From the NCBI RefSeq assembly GCF_036785885.1, contig NC_092320.1, forward strand, positions 23,437,557 through 23,501,556: a stretch of 64,000 nt of DNA, given 5' to 3'. A program made the position numbers and the translations under genes. The notes under the pieces were generated by a model, which worked only from the letters and a program-made list of their open reading frames with translations, did not search any database and was not told the DNA's origin. Below are positions 48,170 to 61,565 of this stretch, piece after piece (the first letter of the stretch is position 1; the number at the start of each line of letters is the position of its first letter). The stretch comes from Coffea arabica. Its lineage: Eukaryota > Streptophyta > Magnoliopsida > Gentianales > Rubiaceae.

Positions 48170-50912
48170 TCAAGTTCCTTCACCGCGTTATCAGTCAAGA
48201 TGCTAGTATTTTCAATAGAAGAGAGCTCGTCATGTGCTTGGCTTATCTCAGTTTGGATCTCTTTGAAGGTTTCATACTTTTGATCGATGGTTGAGCTGAT
48301 TTTCATGCCTTATTTCTCCAAATCAATAAGTTCCTGTTGCAGAACTTTCTTCCTATCTTCAATAGATTGCAACTTTTTTCCCATATTTTGCAGATGACAT
48401 GTTAGTTCTTCTTCCTTTGTCTTGGCTCTTCCGAGTTGAGCGGTCACTTTGAAACGGAGTTTTGCATGTGTTTCTCTACTCATCTTTTTTCATAATGAAG
48501 ATGCCAAAATATCGTACGTCTCTGCTTTGGCAAACAATTTTATCAAGTAATTTTTTAAAGGAAGACCATTGGTAGGATCTGTCCTTGTGATTTCTGCAAT
48601 AATTTCCTCTGCACACTCTTTTAAAGAAGAGATTTGCTCAATAAGAGTGTCAAGAATCTGTCTGCGAAAATTCATCCACAAACTCTGCAAGTATTTCTTT
48701 CGATGTGCCTAGATCAATTTTTTACCATGAAATTCGGAGACCAATACTACATTAGGTCTTTCCCGGATCTCGTTCGAACTAGTCAACTCCTTCTTATGTA
48801 TTAATGAGATACCTCCACTGGAGGCAAGTTGTTTTGGAATGCTGATAATGATTTCATCACCTTTCTTGTTTAAAATTGTATCATCAGTTTCAAGTTCAAT
48901 TGGTGAATTGGTACTAACATTTTCTTGGCGAAATTCAAGAAATGGGGGCTGAGAGAAAAAAAAAGGAAAAGTTACAAAAAAAAGAAAAAGAAAGGTTACA
49001 AAAAGCGAAAAAATGGAGAGATGATTACATTAAGCGGCGACACTCCAACCGACGGTGGTATAAAGGAAATCTCCTCCAAATCAGCTGTTCTCTTCTTTGA
49101 TCGGTTCCAATGACGATCTTGACTGCTACTGCCGCTTGCTAATGAATGGGTTTCTCCTTGGGTAGATCCGGTGCCCTGAGTTTGAGTTCCTTGTTTTTCA
49201 ATAGTCTTGATAGAATCGTAATTATCCAACATTTCAATTTCAACGACTTTTCCCATGGAAGTCCTGGTTAAAGATTTTGGAATGGTGGATGGCGCCTTCT
49301 TTACTGGAGTCACTAGGTTCGTCTCTTTGAGAGTTCGTTGAGAATTCTTTGAAAGTTTATTTTTTGTGACAACACTTTTCAGGCGAGTGCCTGTCATTTT
49401 GCCTTCCTGCAAGGTAAATGCAGTAAAACCTATTCCAGTCCCTATAGCTCCGTTGTGATATATCAGCTCATTAATAGAAGTAACCTTGCCCTTCTTCGAT
49501 GACTGTTGGGGGATTTTAACCGTGAATTTAAAGGAAGTTGAAGAAACGCTGTTTGACCGTGTTGACCACCAGGCATCATCGTCTTTTGTGATCAATGGAT
49601 GCTTCCTATGCGTAGGTATAGTCATCTGAGGTTGCGTTTGCATGCGAATTGAGGAATTCCATAATTGAATAGTCTCACCCAAAGTATAAGTGTAAGTGAT
49701 CTCTTTCAAGTTATTTGAAATATCCTGACAAAAGTCGAACTATCCGCTAAACCTACAAGGATTATAGTTTTCAATAATAAAGATATTATCCTTGCGTAGA
49801 GTTAAGTAGCAAGAGTGTTGACTGATAAAGTAGCTCGTAAGCCTTGATGATAAGGATCCATCGTCGATCAATACTTTTTCTTCATTCTCAGTCCAGCACA
49901 GTTTGGAAAGCATCAAGGATTCATTTCTTTGAAGATTTTCTCGGCTTCTGATTTACCCTAAAATATCGCCATTTTCTCACCGTTAAATCTCATCATGCAC
50001 GCATGGCGGTTACTCACTTGTTTATTCTCATAATATACGTCAAAGTATTGGCCAATCCAAGCAGAGACGTAATGGATTGGAAAAGTTACCCCACATTCTC
50101 CAAGGTTAGGGGCGTAGACGATCTCCCTCAACTCATGATATATACTTGCAAGCATGGGAATGACAAGACAAAATCGTTTTCTTGGTCGTTCGTCCAAAAG
50201 TGGTAGTAAACGGAAAAGAAATGCCTGCAATTCTTAGGGAGAAGTGGCTTCCCTTCTTTGTCACGAGTGAGAAGTTCCTACGCTGAAGGAACAACTTCAT
50301 CAAAGAACGAGCCATCGATCGAAAAGCCACCAAGTCGATAAAGGTCCCAAAGTATGGTGGACAACTCTCCAACGGGTATATGAAGTGTATTTGTTGAGAG
50401 ACACCAATATTTGAAAAAAACACGCAAGATATTTTCGCAGCGGTCGTAGGAGAATCTCGACGCATAGATGGTTTCAAATATACCAGCACGTGTGAGCACT
50501 TCTTTATGTCTTCCAAGGATGTCCTCGACCCACTCCAATAATGAGAGGTGAAGCACGCCTTGTCAAAGAAGAACGAAGGAATCTTGCATGTAGTATTGTC
50601 CATATTGAATCCCACGAACGAAAGCATGAATTTGGCTATTTCTGGATCTCCATTATGAAGTGACGACTTTAATACGATCACTTTTTCTTCCCTCAACATA
50701 GTGGAGAAAGTCGATGGTGCCACCACTTTCTTAGTCAACTTGCTAGTCCAATTTTCAAGATGAATGCATCCTTTAAGGGGTATACAAGGCTCAGCAAAGG
50801 TACCGATCGCTAGCTTGTTCACATATAATGACAAACTTTTCGATTGAAACCCTCCCCTCTCATCCGTCAATGAAATATGCGGCAACGGCGTGGTGTAGTT
50901 CTTAATCTGCAT
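48170..50912 (-). pseudogene. Antisense ORF of the Tat element: plant mobile domain (PMD)-like protein, frameshifted
   Basis: On the minus strand, starting near the ATG at 50912 (MQIKNYTTPLP), the frames carry LLEWVEDILGRHKEVL, FETIYASRFSYDRCENILRV and ILWDLYRLGGFSIDGSFFDE (50540-50280), then PLLPKNCRHFFSVYYHFWTN (about 50240) and AFPIHYVS-type text (50060). This is the layout of the plant mobile (aminotransferase-like) domain. At least two frame changes (near 50560 and 50280) and more around 49950-49710 break it. The 49709-48996 part is an open 237-codon Ser/Thr/Lys-rich frame. The 48690-48170 part is a charged coiled coil with one stop. Antisense ORFs between pol and the 3' LTR are known in Tat elements. 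It is inactive in this copy. Confidence 0.55.
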
Positions 50913-52414
50913 GGTTGCTGAAATTTGAAGGAAAAAAAAGGAAGGGTTGAGTTGGTAACAAAAAATTTTCTCTTTTCTACGAGACTTTGGCAATCAAGAT
51001 ACCTCGTGCTTGAGTTTCTAATTCCTTGAGCAGGATGCTGATTTCCTATTAAAGTTAGACCTGACAATAAAAGGCAAATAAAAGTGAGATACGGTGTCCA
51101 CAAATAATTGATAAAGGGGTTACGATTTCAGCAAGTCAATCAAGTTATGTTTGAATAATAGACTTTGGATATCAAGAAGGTCAGCAATATGGATCGGTGA
51201 AGTCTCAATTGTAGGGAGTCATATATGCAATTATGGTGGCTAATGTATTAATCAGTTTTATGGTACAACATTAAAAAATCACTTTATTTTGTTAGACAAT
51301 CATGAATTGTTGAGATTCTAATACAACTTGGTGGAGATACTTGTAATCGAGACATGCAAGGATTCATATATTAATTGGCCACAAGCTTCGGGACTCGGCA
51401 ATCATGCCATCTTATAATAAGTTGATGATTCAATTTTCCAAGTTCAAGTCATGGTAGATTAGTATGCAAAACTGCAAGTAGTAGTCACATGCAAAGTGCC
51501 AAAATAAATCATGCAAATCAATGGTGTAAAAGCTTCCGTATCTTGCATGCAAAGTGATTACTATGTTAAAAGTATAAATATTTATGAAGGGTGAACAAAA
51601 ATTGGAGATAGTCACCTCTAAATCGACGCAATGTCAGCAATGAAAATTCCACACTAGTAGCAACAAACGCTGGCTCTAATAACCGTTGCAATTCTAGACA
51701 GCGATTTACAAGTCATAAGCAAAGAGGAAGCGACGGCCGCGAACAAAGAAATAGCGGCAACTCTTGCTAGGCAAACTGCAGAGTGTGGGCAAAAAAAAAG
51801 GGCAGCAACTGGAGATTCACAACTCTGGAAAAAATTATGAGTTTATGACATTGGCCTTGAGTGTTTTATAGCGGAGAGTTTCATCGAAAGCCGACAGGTA
51901 TTCAAGTCCCAACGCGAATAGAGTTCTGGTTTACATGAACTACTCGGAAGTTTTGCCCTGAGGACTACGCATGCTTAGCAGAGCTCCAGTAAACAGAATT
52001 CAAGTCCAATACAGTATCCTTTTTAGTAGAGCTCCAATAAATGGAATTCAAGTCCAATACGGTGTCCTTTAACCAACTATATTATGAGACAGATCACTCA
52101 CATAGAAAATTGGGTTCTCGTGGGTGGAGCTTGCCATGGGTTGAATTACCTAACTCGTAATTTTGGAATGTACTTTTAAGTACAGTAGTATTCAACTCCA
52201 TCACGTGAATAACCTATAAACTATGCCCAACACATGAAAAATCAAGAAACTTGCAGACAAATTTAGCAGAGGCACAGTTTATGTATATAGCCCATGCCTA
52301 GGATGTTGGGCAGTGTTTAAATTGGTTCAGCAGGCCATATATGTATATATATACTGTTAAATAGAAAATTTGTTATCAAAAGTAGCTAATCGTGTAGAAT
52401 ATCATACAGGAAAA
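50913..52414. other. Non-coding Tat 3' region with a short tandem repeat
   Basis: No gene is seen. At 51976-52070 a 48-bp unit (tagcagagctccagtaaaca and so on) occurs twice with a few changes. Tat elements often carry such repeats before the polypurine tract. Near 52350-52370 'tatatgtatatatatac' could serve as a core promoter for the anthocyanidin-synthase fragment that follows. Confidence 0.5.
51976..52070. repeat. Two-copy 48-bp tandem repeat
   Basis: Two adjacent copies, starting at 51976 and 52024, share 'agagctcca', 'ggaattcaagtccaatac' (with a/g changes) and 'gtatcctttt'. Confidence 0.8.
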
Positions 52415-52963
<549 letters not shown>

Positions 52964-53399
52964 TGAAGTCCTTTGGCCTTGGAAATTGAAGCCATCGAAA
53001 TTTGTCTGATGATGCATGCGTAGCGGTGGACTTGAGGCTTTGGCATGATATGTTTTGACCCTGGGGATTGATATCACTAAATTATGCATGAATTGGTGGC
53101 ACCCCAGATGGCCATCTTATGATCAATTCAAAAGCACGACATTGTGAAGTTTTAAGTAAAGTCTATTCACGGACCTTATTGTAAAGCTTCAGTGTGGAGT
53201 AATCCAGTCGCGGGAATTGAAAGTACTAATACTTTCAATCACCATTCCGTACCATTAATCAAAGGTCTATGCAAATTCACCTACGGATTTTAGTTGGAAA
53301 TCAATATTGCCTTGATCTTACCACATTCAAATTAAGAATGTCAAAACTTGTTTGTTCAAATACCTCATCAATTTCTTTTAGTATTCACAAACAAGTTTC

Positions 53400-53406
53400 G
53401 AGGGGG
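53400..53406 (+). other. Polypurine tract of the Tat element
   Basis: GAGGGGG, followed by TATT and then the LTR start TGTAGGC. Position and composition fit a plus-strand primer for a 3' LTR. Confidence 0.55.
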
Positions 53407-53410
53407 TATT

Positions 53411-54342
53411 TGTAGGCAATGGAATTTTAATTAAATTCAAAAAATTACCATTAGTTTATAAATTATTTTTATGGCTTGTTTTTATCCAATCAGATATTAC
53501 CATATGTCATGAACACTTGGAAAAATTGGTTATTAAATGGCCAATTATATTTTGCCACGTGTCAAGTTGAAGTGTTTCAATCAATTGAAATGGCCGGGAT
53601 ATCTCTACCAACCAAATTATACCATGTCGCATGTCTTTATGACTTGGCAAATTACGGATGAATATCTAAATATTTATTTCTTATTAAAGAGACAATATTT
53701 AGAGCTGTTTAATTCATACATATTTCTTATATATTACAATAGCTTGTCCAGTCAAACGGCATCACATCATGTGTCCCCACGAGTTTGTCCAATCGAGAAA
53801 TTACTTATCTCTTTATTAATAAATAAAAAATGAAGAGATAATATTTGACTGATACAGTCCTAATATAACTGCACGTCTTGCAAGACAAGTAAAGTGGTAT
53901 ACAGGTGTTCAACCTCTACCTCATACTACAGCTATAAATAGGGATCTCTCTACCAAGTCAGGGATACACATACACATCAGGAGGCATCTCATACACTCAA
54001 GTAGTGAAGCTCCAAACTACGAAGGTTTGGGCCTTCAAACTCTTCAAGTCTTCCATATATCAAGGCTTGAACCTCCAAATATTTTCAAGTTCTTCAAATC
54101 TTCCATATCAAGATTTGAAAGAATCAGTGGTTGATCCAAGAATAAGCTGTGAAGCCCTTGGATTGACGTTCAAGTAAAAGAATCGAAGATCAAGTAAAAG
54201 AATCGAAGAAAACTCTCTATAAGTTCGAGAAAATTCCAGAGATTGTACCCACATATTTTTCCAAATTTATATATTACATATTTGTCGTGTATTTCTTTTT
54301 TCTTGTCGTTTTGCAGACTTGACATTTTAATTGCGTACAGCA
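53411..54342 (+). repeat. Probable 3' LTR of the Tat element
   Basis: Begins TGTAGGCAATGG right after the polypurine tract. A likely end is ...GCGTACAGCA at 54342, chosen as a CA dinucleotide after the U5-like T-rich stretch. With the 5' LTR missing, the end and any target duplication cannot be confirmed. Short ORFs inside are shadows. Confidence 0.5.
53932..53940 (+). promoter_or_regulatory. TATA box in the Tat 3' LTR
   Basis: CTATAAATA followed by GGG, about 520 bases into the LTR and upstream of a C/T-rich leader (ggcatctcatacactcaag), as expected for the U3/R boundary. Confidence 0.6.
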
Positions 54343-54521
54343 AGCAAATTAGTGTGTGTAAATAAGGTGTAAATAAAGTGAAATAGAAGACAATCCAAAC
54401 ACATTAGGCAAAAATTTAGCATTGCCATAGTATTTTCAGACCCAAGCTTTTCCACATTCCAATATAGATAAATAGGCAAAAAACATAATCAAGTACTATA
54501 ACGTTCTAATCAAATATCATC

Positions 54522-55862
54522 GGCTCTGTTTGGATTCAGCATTTTTTGAAAAATAATTTTTTCATCTACAATGTTACAGTAATATACAAACAAAAACAAC
54601 TCCAAAAACACTATATTCAAACAATATATCAAAAACAGCTCCAAACATACAAAAAAATTTGGAATTTTTTATTTCAAATTATGCGAATTTGGCTCGAATT
54701 CGGTAATGGAGTTTTTGAAATTGGAAATAGAAATCAGATTTTTCGATTTCAATTTCGTTTTATAATATATATATATTAGTATTTATTTATTTATATATAT
54801 ATAAGATTTTTTATTGCAATTTTGTTTTATAATATGCATATTTCAATTTGTATATTTCAATTATGTATATTATATTATATATAAAAATTATATTACTATT
54901 AATATGTATATTTCAATTATGTATATTAATATGTATATTATATATATTATATCAATGGAAATAAATATATATATATATATTCATATATAAATATTAATAT
55001 TTTGTTTAAAATATATTTATATATATTTATATAAATATACAAATATATTTATTTCAATTTTGTTTTATAATATGTATATTAATATATATTAATATGTATA
55101 TTTCAATTATGTATATTAATATGTATATTGTATATATTATATCAATTGAAATAAATATTATATATTAATATATAAATATAAATATTTTGTTTAAAATATA
55201 TTTATACATATTTATAAATATATTATATTTATATTTATATAAATATATAAATATATTTATTTCAATTTTGTTTATAATATGTATATTAATATGTATATTT
55301 CAATTTGTGTATTTCAATTATGTATATCATAGTATATATATATATATATATATAAAGTATATTAATATTAATATGTATGTTTCAATTATGTATATTATAT
55401 ATATTATATCAATTGAAATAAATATATATTTATATATAAATATAAATATTTTGTTTAAAATATTTTTATATAAATATTTTTATTTATATATTTATATAAA
55501 TATGTAAATGTATATATTTAAATTTTGTTTTACAATATGTATATTAATATATATTTATATATGTATATTAATATATATTTAATATACATATATAAATATA
55601 TATTAATATACATGTTATAAAACAAAATTGAAATAAAAAATATTATATATATAAATAAATAAATATTAATATATAGAAACATAGCCAGTATATATTTTAA
55701 AAAATCTCAAAAAAATTGTAAATTATAAAAATACTCAAAATTATTTTTCAAAAATACCTCTAAAATAATCCAAAAAACATCTACAGTAAAGGTTTTTCAT
55801 ATACACAGCTACAATAAAGTTTTTAAAAAACACCTTCAAAAACAGCTAATCCAAACGGAGCC
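54522..55862. mobile_element. Harbinger-like non-autonomous element with AT-rich core
   Basis: The ends are inverted: GGCTCTGTTTGGATTCAGC at the left and, on the other strand, GGCTCCGTTTGGATTAGC at the right, with a 3-bp ATC on both sides (54519-54521, 55863-55865). The GGC..GTTTGGA terminus and 3-bp duplication fit PIF/Harbinger MITEs, though TTA or TAA is the more usual target. The core (54760-55700) is an array of TATAT-rich words built around 'atgtatattaatatgtatat' and 'caattttgttttataatatg'. The outer parts of the core are inverted relative to each other. Open frames here are low-complexity. Confidence 0.65.
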
Positions 55863-55972
55863 ATCAGTTGCTCGAAAACACACTGCTTATTGTAACGTAA
55901 TCTCTTCAAAAAGTAAATCTCAGCCTGCCCTTCAACCTTAAACCACATAACAACTAATGCCTTCGCCACTAC

Positions 55973-56092
55973 TTAGTGGTGGATTTTGTTGTCATCTTGG
56001 GTAGCATTTCCACTCCTTGTTGCTTGATCATTAGCACTTCGGGTAGCAATTCCAGCACCACTTGCTGCTTGATCATTAGCACTTGCGGCAGG
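55973..56092 (-). CDS. C-terminal exon of an unidentified minus-strand gene, cut by a hAT element
   Basis: On the minus strand, 39 codons from the hAT boundary at 56092 end at TAA (55975-55973). The text contains two related units, ASANDQAASGAGIATR and SANDQATRSGNATQ, and ends DDNKIHH. The repeated, Ser/Ala/Asn/Gln-rich nature suggests a disordered protein tail. The open frame runs right to the element edge, so the upstream coding part should lie to the right of the element, outside the window. The sequence below the stop would be its 3' UTR, itself carrying the 54522-55862 element. No family is recognised. Confidence 0.4.
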   Translation of the reverse strand, partial: PAASANDQAASGAGIATRSANDQATRSGNATQDDNKIHH

Positions 56093-58174
56093 TAGGGGTG
56101 TGCAAAGTCGAAAAATTCCGATTTCGATTTGAATTCGGAAATTCAAAATCGGAATTTCGGTAATTCGGAATGGAATTCGGTAATTCCGATTTCGAATTAG
56201 TCGAAATCGGGTCGAATTCGAAATTATAATTTTTGAAATCGGAACTTTTATTTCGAATTCAAATTATAATATTTATATATAATACATATTATATAACATA
56301 ATAGGTTAAATAGTTAATAAATAATAAGTAATAACAATAATACTAACATAACATCTAACAATTGAAATTGCAAAAACCCTAATCTGTCTTCCGCCGCCTC
56401 TTCCTCGTCTCTCTCTCACCTTCCTTCTTCCGCCTCCACCGACCACCGCCTCCACTGCCTAACTAACTGTCTCACCTTTCTTTCTCTACCTCCACCACCT
56501 CCACTTTCTCTCACTCTCGGTTTCACCTTCATCCTCACGCCATTTCTTCAAGCTTGACAGTGACAGACATAGCCATCATCTTCAAGCCCGACAGGCGACA
56601 GACATCTTCACGCCATCTTCACTCTTCATTTTCAAGCCATCATCAGCCTTCATCTTCAAGGAGAAATTGAGGTACGCGGCTGATTTTACTTAGCTTTCAT
56701 CTATGTTTCTAGTGTATTTTTCTTAGTCATTTCATCAAACAGCTTGCATACCTTGGCCTTTTGTTTTTGAGTTTTGTGATGTTTGATGTATTCTTAGATA
56801 TGTTTCTTGTCCAGTAGCTTGCTGTTTAAAAAGGAGAATACAAGGTCCGACTTGCATGTGTTTCTTGTCCTTTAAGTCTGGAATTAAAGGTGCTGAAGCA
56901 GCGCTGACAGATGCAAGTCAATTTCATTTTGTTGAGTTGCTTTCTTGTCTTTTCATTTTCTTGTCATTTTACTCCATGGAGTATTTATTTGCTATCTGGC
57001 AAATTGTTTGCTTTGTGAATAGTATCTGGTTTGTGTTCCATTTAAATCAAATGTCATCAATAAAGAACCTTTTCTGTTTTTCTTTTTGGTTTGGTTCCAT
57101 TGGAAAGGGGTGATTTGATGAATTTCTCCATCTCTGCTGGGGTTTGCCTTTGTAACTAGCATTCTTTCAATATAATTTAGTATGATACAGCCAATAGGAA
57201 TGCTTGGAAAGGGCCTTCTTACTTAAGCAGTGAGGTATCGATCATCCAAAATAAATTATTTTTTGAGTTAAAAGTGGGAGTTAGAAGGCAAATAAGGGGT
57301 TGAACTCCATAACGATCATTGGTGGGTCTCTCTGTGATGCTGGTGGTTTCCCAACCAGAGTTTCTCGGCAGGACTCTAAAATATCTAGCTTTTATTAGTT
57401 CCGAGTTGTGTCTAGTTTTTGCTGTCATAGCATATTTAATGGCATGATGTTCATTTTGTATCCTGTGTCTGACAAAATAATGAGTTGTATCATATTTTGG
57501 AAATAAATGTTCCTCAGCTGCATTTTCCTCTTTATGGGAAAAAGTCACATCTGATTGATTTTTAACTCATCAAAAAAACTACTCTTGATTTTTGCATACC
57601 AGTAAACATGTCCACTTTTGAGGAGATAGAAGGTTCAAGTGATTCAACACCATCTTCATGTCCAGCTCCTATTTCCAACAGCTATGAAGAATCTGGCCTT
57701 GGTGTTAAGAAGAAGAGAGGCGAGTACAAGAAAAGGTCACCGGCTTGGGATCATTTTCAGCCTCAGTATGTCCAAGGTGTTCGTCATGCCGTATGTAACT
57801 ACTGTACCAAAATGATACCTGCTGATCCGAAGTCTCATGGTACTACTCCTCTCTTATCCCATATTAAATCATGTGAAACGAATCCTGCAAATAAAAGTAA
57901 GGGGAAAGGTACGTTATGCTTGGGAGAAGTTGGTGCTCTTGGGGGGGATGTTAAGAGTGCTCTTATTAGTTGGAAGTATGACCCTGATGCAATTAGAAAA
58001 AGCATTGCTTATATGCTGATTGTTGATGAATTGCCATTCAAACATGTAGAAGGCAAAGGATTTCAGCATGTCATGAGAACTACTTGTCCTTCTTTTAAGA
58101 TTCCTTCAAGGTGGACAATTACTAGAGATTGCTATCAACGTTATTTAGATGAAAAAATTAAGTTGAAGAATATG

Positions 58175-61100
58175 TGTGACGGCCCCACTTCCCCCTAGGG
58201 CGTACCCCAGGGTTCAGCGGGTCGCCTGCCCAGCTCTCGCCAGGACTCACTCACTATGGAACTCAAATCATGTATATACATCCATAGACAATAGATGCTC
58301 AAGTAAAAGATAAGAAACTTCTACACACCAGAAGTCCTCAAAGTTTTTACCATTCAAGTACAAACATCGAATATACAAGGGTTCTCATTCCTCATACAAC
58401 CAGCCCGTGCCAAGCACTAGGGCGAGAACCATTACAAGGCCAAAGAACTAGATCAACTAGACTATACAGAACGCTCGTCCTTGCTCGCCTTCCCCTGCTA
58501 AGGAAAACAATTGACGTGGTATGAGCTAAAAAGCCCAGTGAGGTTCTATATATATAAACAAGTAATTAAACAAGGAACATTAGTCATGTAATAACATTTA
58601 ATCCAGAAAACATGTTCAATATAAAGCAATGATAATACATTCATTAAAAGGATACAGGCTCACGAGGAGCTATTTGTTTGTTCGTTCGTTCCCCTGACAT
58701 TTCCCCTTATTCCTCCAATCGTTTGAAAATACATTTTTTTGTAAGTAGAATTCCTCGTTCATCCTTTTGTTCGTTCATCCCCTTTTCCGGACGTTGACCG
58801 GACTCCACCCATCCGGACATTGGCCGGACTCCACCCATCCGGACGTAGCCGGACTACAAGGTAATACTCGAGTATACCAAATTCACCCAGGGTCACCATA
58901 TCGCCCGACCGAGTCCGCTTCTGGCTCGAGTCGATCGGTAACGAAGGGCAGGGCCCAATTCAGCCAAAAGGCTTACATCATGCGCAACTAATGTTTCCAT
59001 CATTAAATCATTGAAAATTTCATATTTATTTAGGTCGAGTGCGATAAAGTACACACTCACCTAGAAAAAGTTCATTTTAGAAATCATAGAAAACAAGTAA
59101 CATTTAATCAAATAGTCACAAATAATCACATAGACCCAACAATCCACATAGTCATAGAAACAAAACGTATATAGAACACTCACCTACGTATGAAAAACAA
59201 TGGCAAAATATCTCTTCGGATATTATCTTTAATCACCGAGAAAACCTAAGATTAAACGAAAAGAATATTACAGCTCATTTATCACAACCAATTAGGTGCA
59301 ATCAAAGAGGCTCGACGAATGATGAGTAGAACGTAATAAAAGACTTTAAAGTGGAACGAGAACACTTGGACCCGTGGACAAAAATAACTAGGGTTTCATA
59401 GACCACACATAAAACCAAACTCAAAAGGGTTATAAATTTTCTAATGGAAACACTTGAACTAAAGACAAGTCAAAATCCAACTAGATAGACTAAGAAATAC
59501 CGTTTTTGGAATCGTTTATATGGTTGAAACTTATCTCATATTCAAGTAGATATTATAGACTAATTGTCTTAATGAAATTCATGAAAAAGAGAGGACAAAA
59601 TACTCAAGAAAATCCTAAACTACTCCTCTTTATTTGGTAAGAGTAAGTAAACATTTGGAGTTCCAATTGAAGAAGGATCATGTTTTTAAGATGGAAAAAC
59701 GGTCATAGTATTTTACAAGTTCAAATAAACCTTAGCTTTCGGGCGAAAATTTGGGCAGCATGCCCTTTGTGTTTACCTAATTTTCCAGCCATTTTGGCTT
59801 CATTATTTTTCCTCAACCACAACCCAACATCACACATAAGCAATTCAAGTCAAGAGCCGTTCCATAGGCTCACAATATCATAAGAATAAGAAATACAGAA
59901 ATAACAAGTGCAGAAATTCAATTTAGCAAAAGACAGATTTGACGTATGAAAGCGGAAATAACTTATCCGAGGTTACGCTTATCGGATTAAGACACAACTT
60001 ATGCCGTTTCGAAGCTAAGACACAGGGCTACAATGTTCATGAAGGTCACTTAGTCCAGTTTCTAATGTAACTTGGTCAAATTCTCAAATTACTAAACCAG
60101 AAATCAATTCGTCGGCTGTTTAAATGCATTACACTGTAATGGACATATCTCAGAGTACACAAGTCCGAATCAGGTGTTCTTAGAGGCATTTGAAAGCTAA
60201 TTCAGAATACTACAACTTTCATGTTTTGGAAAAAAGCTAAATCAGAATGGATCCTAGTCGAAAAATGTGATAAACTGGACTTAACTGATCACACGGACTG
60301 CTTGGGAAATACTTAAAACAGTAAGGGTATTTTGGACTTTTCACATCTTACGTTGCTCCGATTGAGCTGAAATTTTGTAGACACCTATAAAATACCATTA
60401 TCTACAACTTTCATGTTTTATGCCAAGCCAAATTCGGCCTCTAACTAGGTGATATAGAAACGGGCAGAACTGAATGTTCAAGTCCCTGAAATCTGGAAAT
60501 TCTTGAAATCAAATGCTAATTTCTTTATTTTTGGCTTGCTTCACCATCTTAACTTCCCATATTAGACTTTAAACATCAAAGCCCCAAATTTTAAGCACTA
60601 GAAAAATCATAGGAAAGCTGAAAAATATTCCAATAAAATGGAAAATCATGACCCAAGCCTCTATTTCACCACATACCTCAATAATTCAACCATATGTGAC
60701 ATATTTAGCAACTAATCGTGAATTTAATCGGAGAGTCAAGGTTCCAGCATGTATACCTTTCCAAGGAGACTAGAAACAAGTGTTCAAGGCCTTTGTTCCT
60801 CAAGAAAATTACACCGGTAGGTAGCCTTTGTGCTAGATAACAACTTAATCGGAGTAGATTTGCACGAATAGAAGAAACTTTTCAAGATTTGGAGAAGAAA
60901 TGAAGGAGAATGAGATGAACTCTCTTTGTCTCTCTCTCTCTCTCTTATTTCGGCCAAGATGCAGAATTAATGAAGGAAATTAAGCTAAGCTTGTGTTATA
61001 AGAAGGTTGGAAAGCTAAGGATTAATTCTAGCCACAAGTTTGGCTAACACTTGGACTAATCTTGACCACAAATTTTTCTCTCTCTTGTTGCATTTCTAAC

Positions 61101-61565
61101 CTCTAATTTTCGGCCAATAGGAGGGCTAAGAGGGGGAAGATATTTTGCTCCATTAATGATAAACTTGTATGGCAAGAAAGTGGTGGTCAAGTCGTGGTTC
61201 AAACGGTAGTGCACGGTACACGTCGGTGTGACGCGTTTTCTCTTAAATCGCGCGTACTAGGGTTTTTACTTCCAATTCACTAACTTTTTATCATTGCTTC
61301 TAACCACATATTATTTCTCACTTAAAAGTCACTCTTAAGCACCAAATTTGATCCTTACTCGGTACCGGATAATTATACTGCGGTTACACGAAAAATCCGA
61401 TTTCACCTTGAATTGAAAACGAATAGGAAAACCCTAATTTCCTATGGTCATTGGCACTTTTCTAGGGTGATTGAACCATGGATAACATGAAATAATAATT
61501 TCCAAATAATTTTCAAATTAAAGGGAATTTTTGAGAAATATGCAAGGAATTTGCGAGTCCTCACA
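58175..61565 (-). mobile_element. Solo LTR of a Tekay-like element, reverse orientation, TSD ATATG
   Basis: The 3391-bp block begins TGTGACGGCCCC and ends GAGTCCTCACA, flanked by ATATG at 58170-58174 and 61566-61570. Read on the minus strand it starts TGTGAGGACTCG and ends near GGGGCCGTCACA. It shares phrases with the LTR at 31519-34664, such as the CCAGGACTC and CCC-AGGG end region and many 'cataaaagtt' or 'acaactttcatgttttg' stretches. It is a different, clearly diverged family member. No internal region remains. A (TC)n run lies at 60929-60944. Internal short ORFs are ignored. Confidence 0.85.
60929..60944. repeat. (TC)8 microsatellite inside the solo LTR
   Basis: Eight TC dinucleotides in a row. 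Confidence 0.9.

Noticed and set aside
49958..50993. Reading the 286-codon minus-strand ORF as one intact protein
   Set aside because: The PMD text moves from this frame to another near 50560 and back near 50280, so the second half of the long ORF is partly out-of-frame shadow.
54413..54440. Resemblance of 'tagcattgccatagtattttc' to D1 sequence just after 14757, as if D2 resumed after the retroelements
   Set aside because: Only about 25 bases match loosely and neither flank continues the match.
55187..55507. 106-codon Ile/Tyr-rich ORF
   Set aside because: It is a translation of the AT-rich core of a Harbinger-like element, with no non-repetitive sequence.
57219..57548. 109-codon minus-strand ORF
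   Set aside because: It lies in the probable 5' intron of the hAT transposase and has no family signature.
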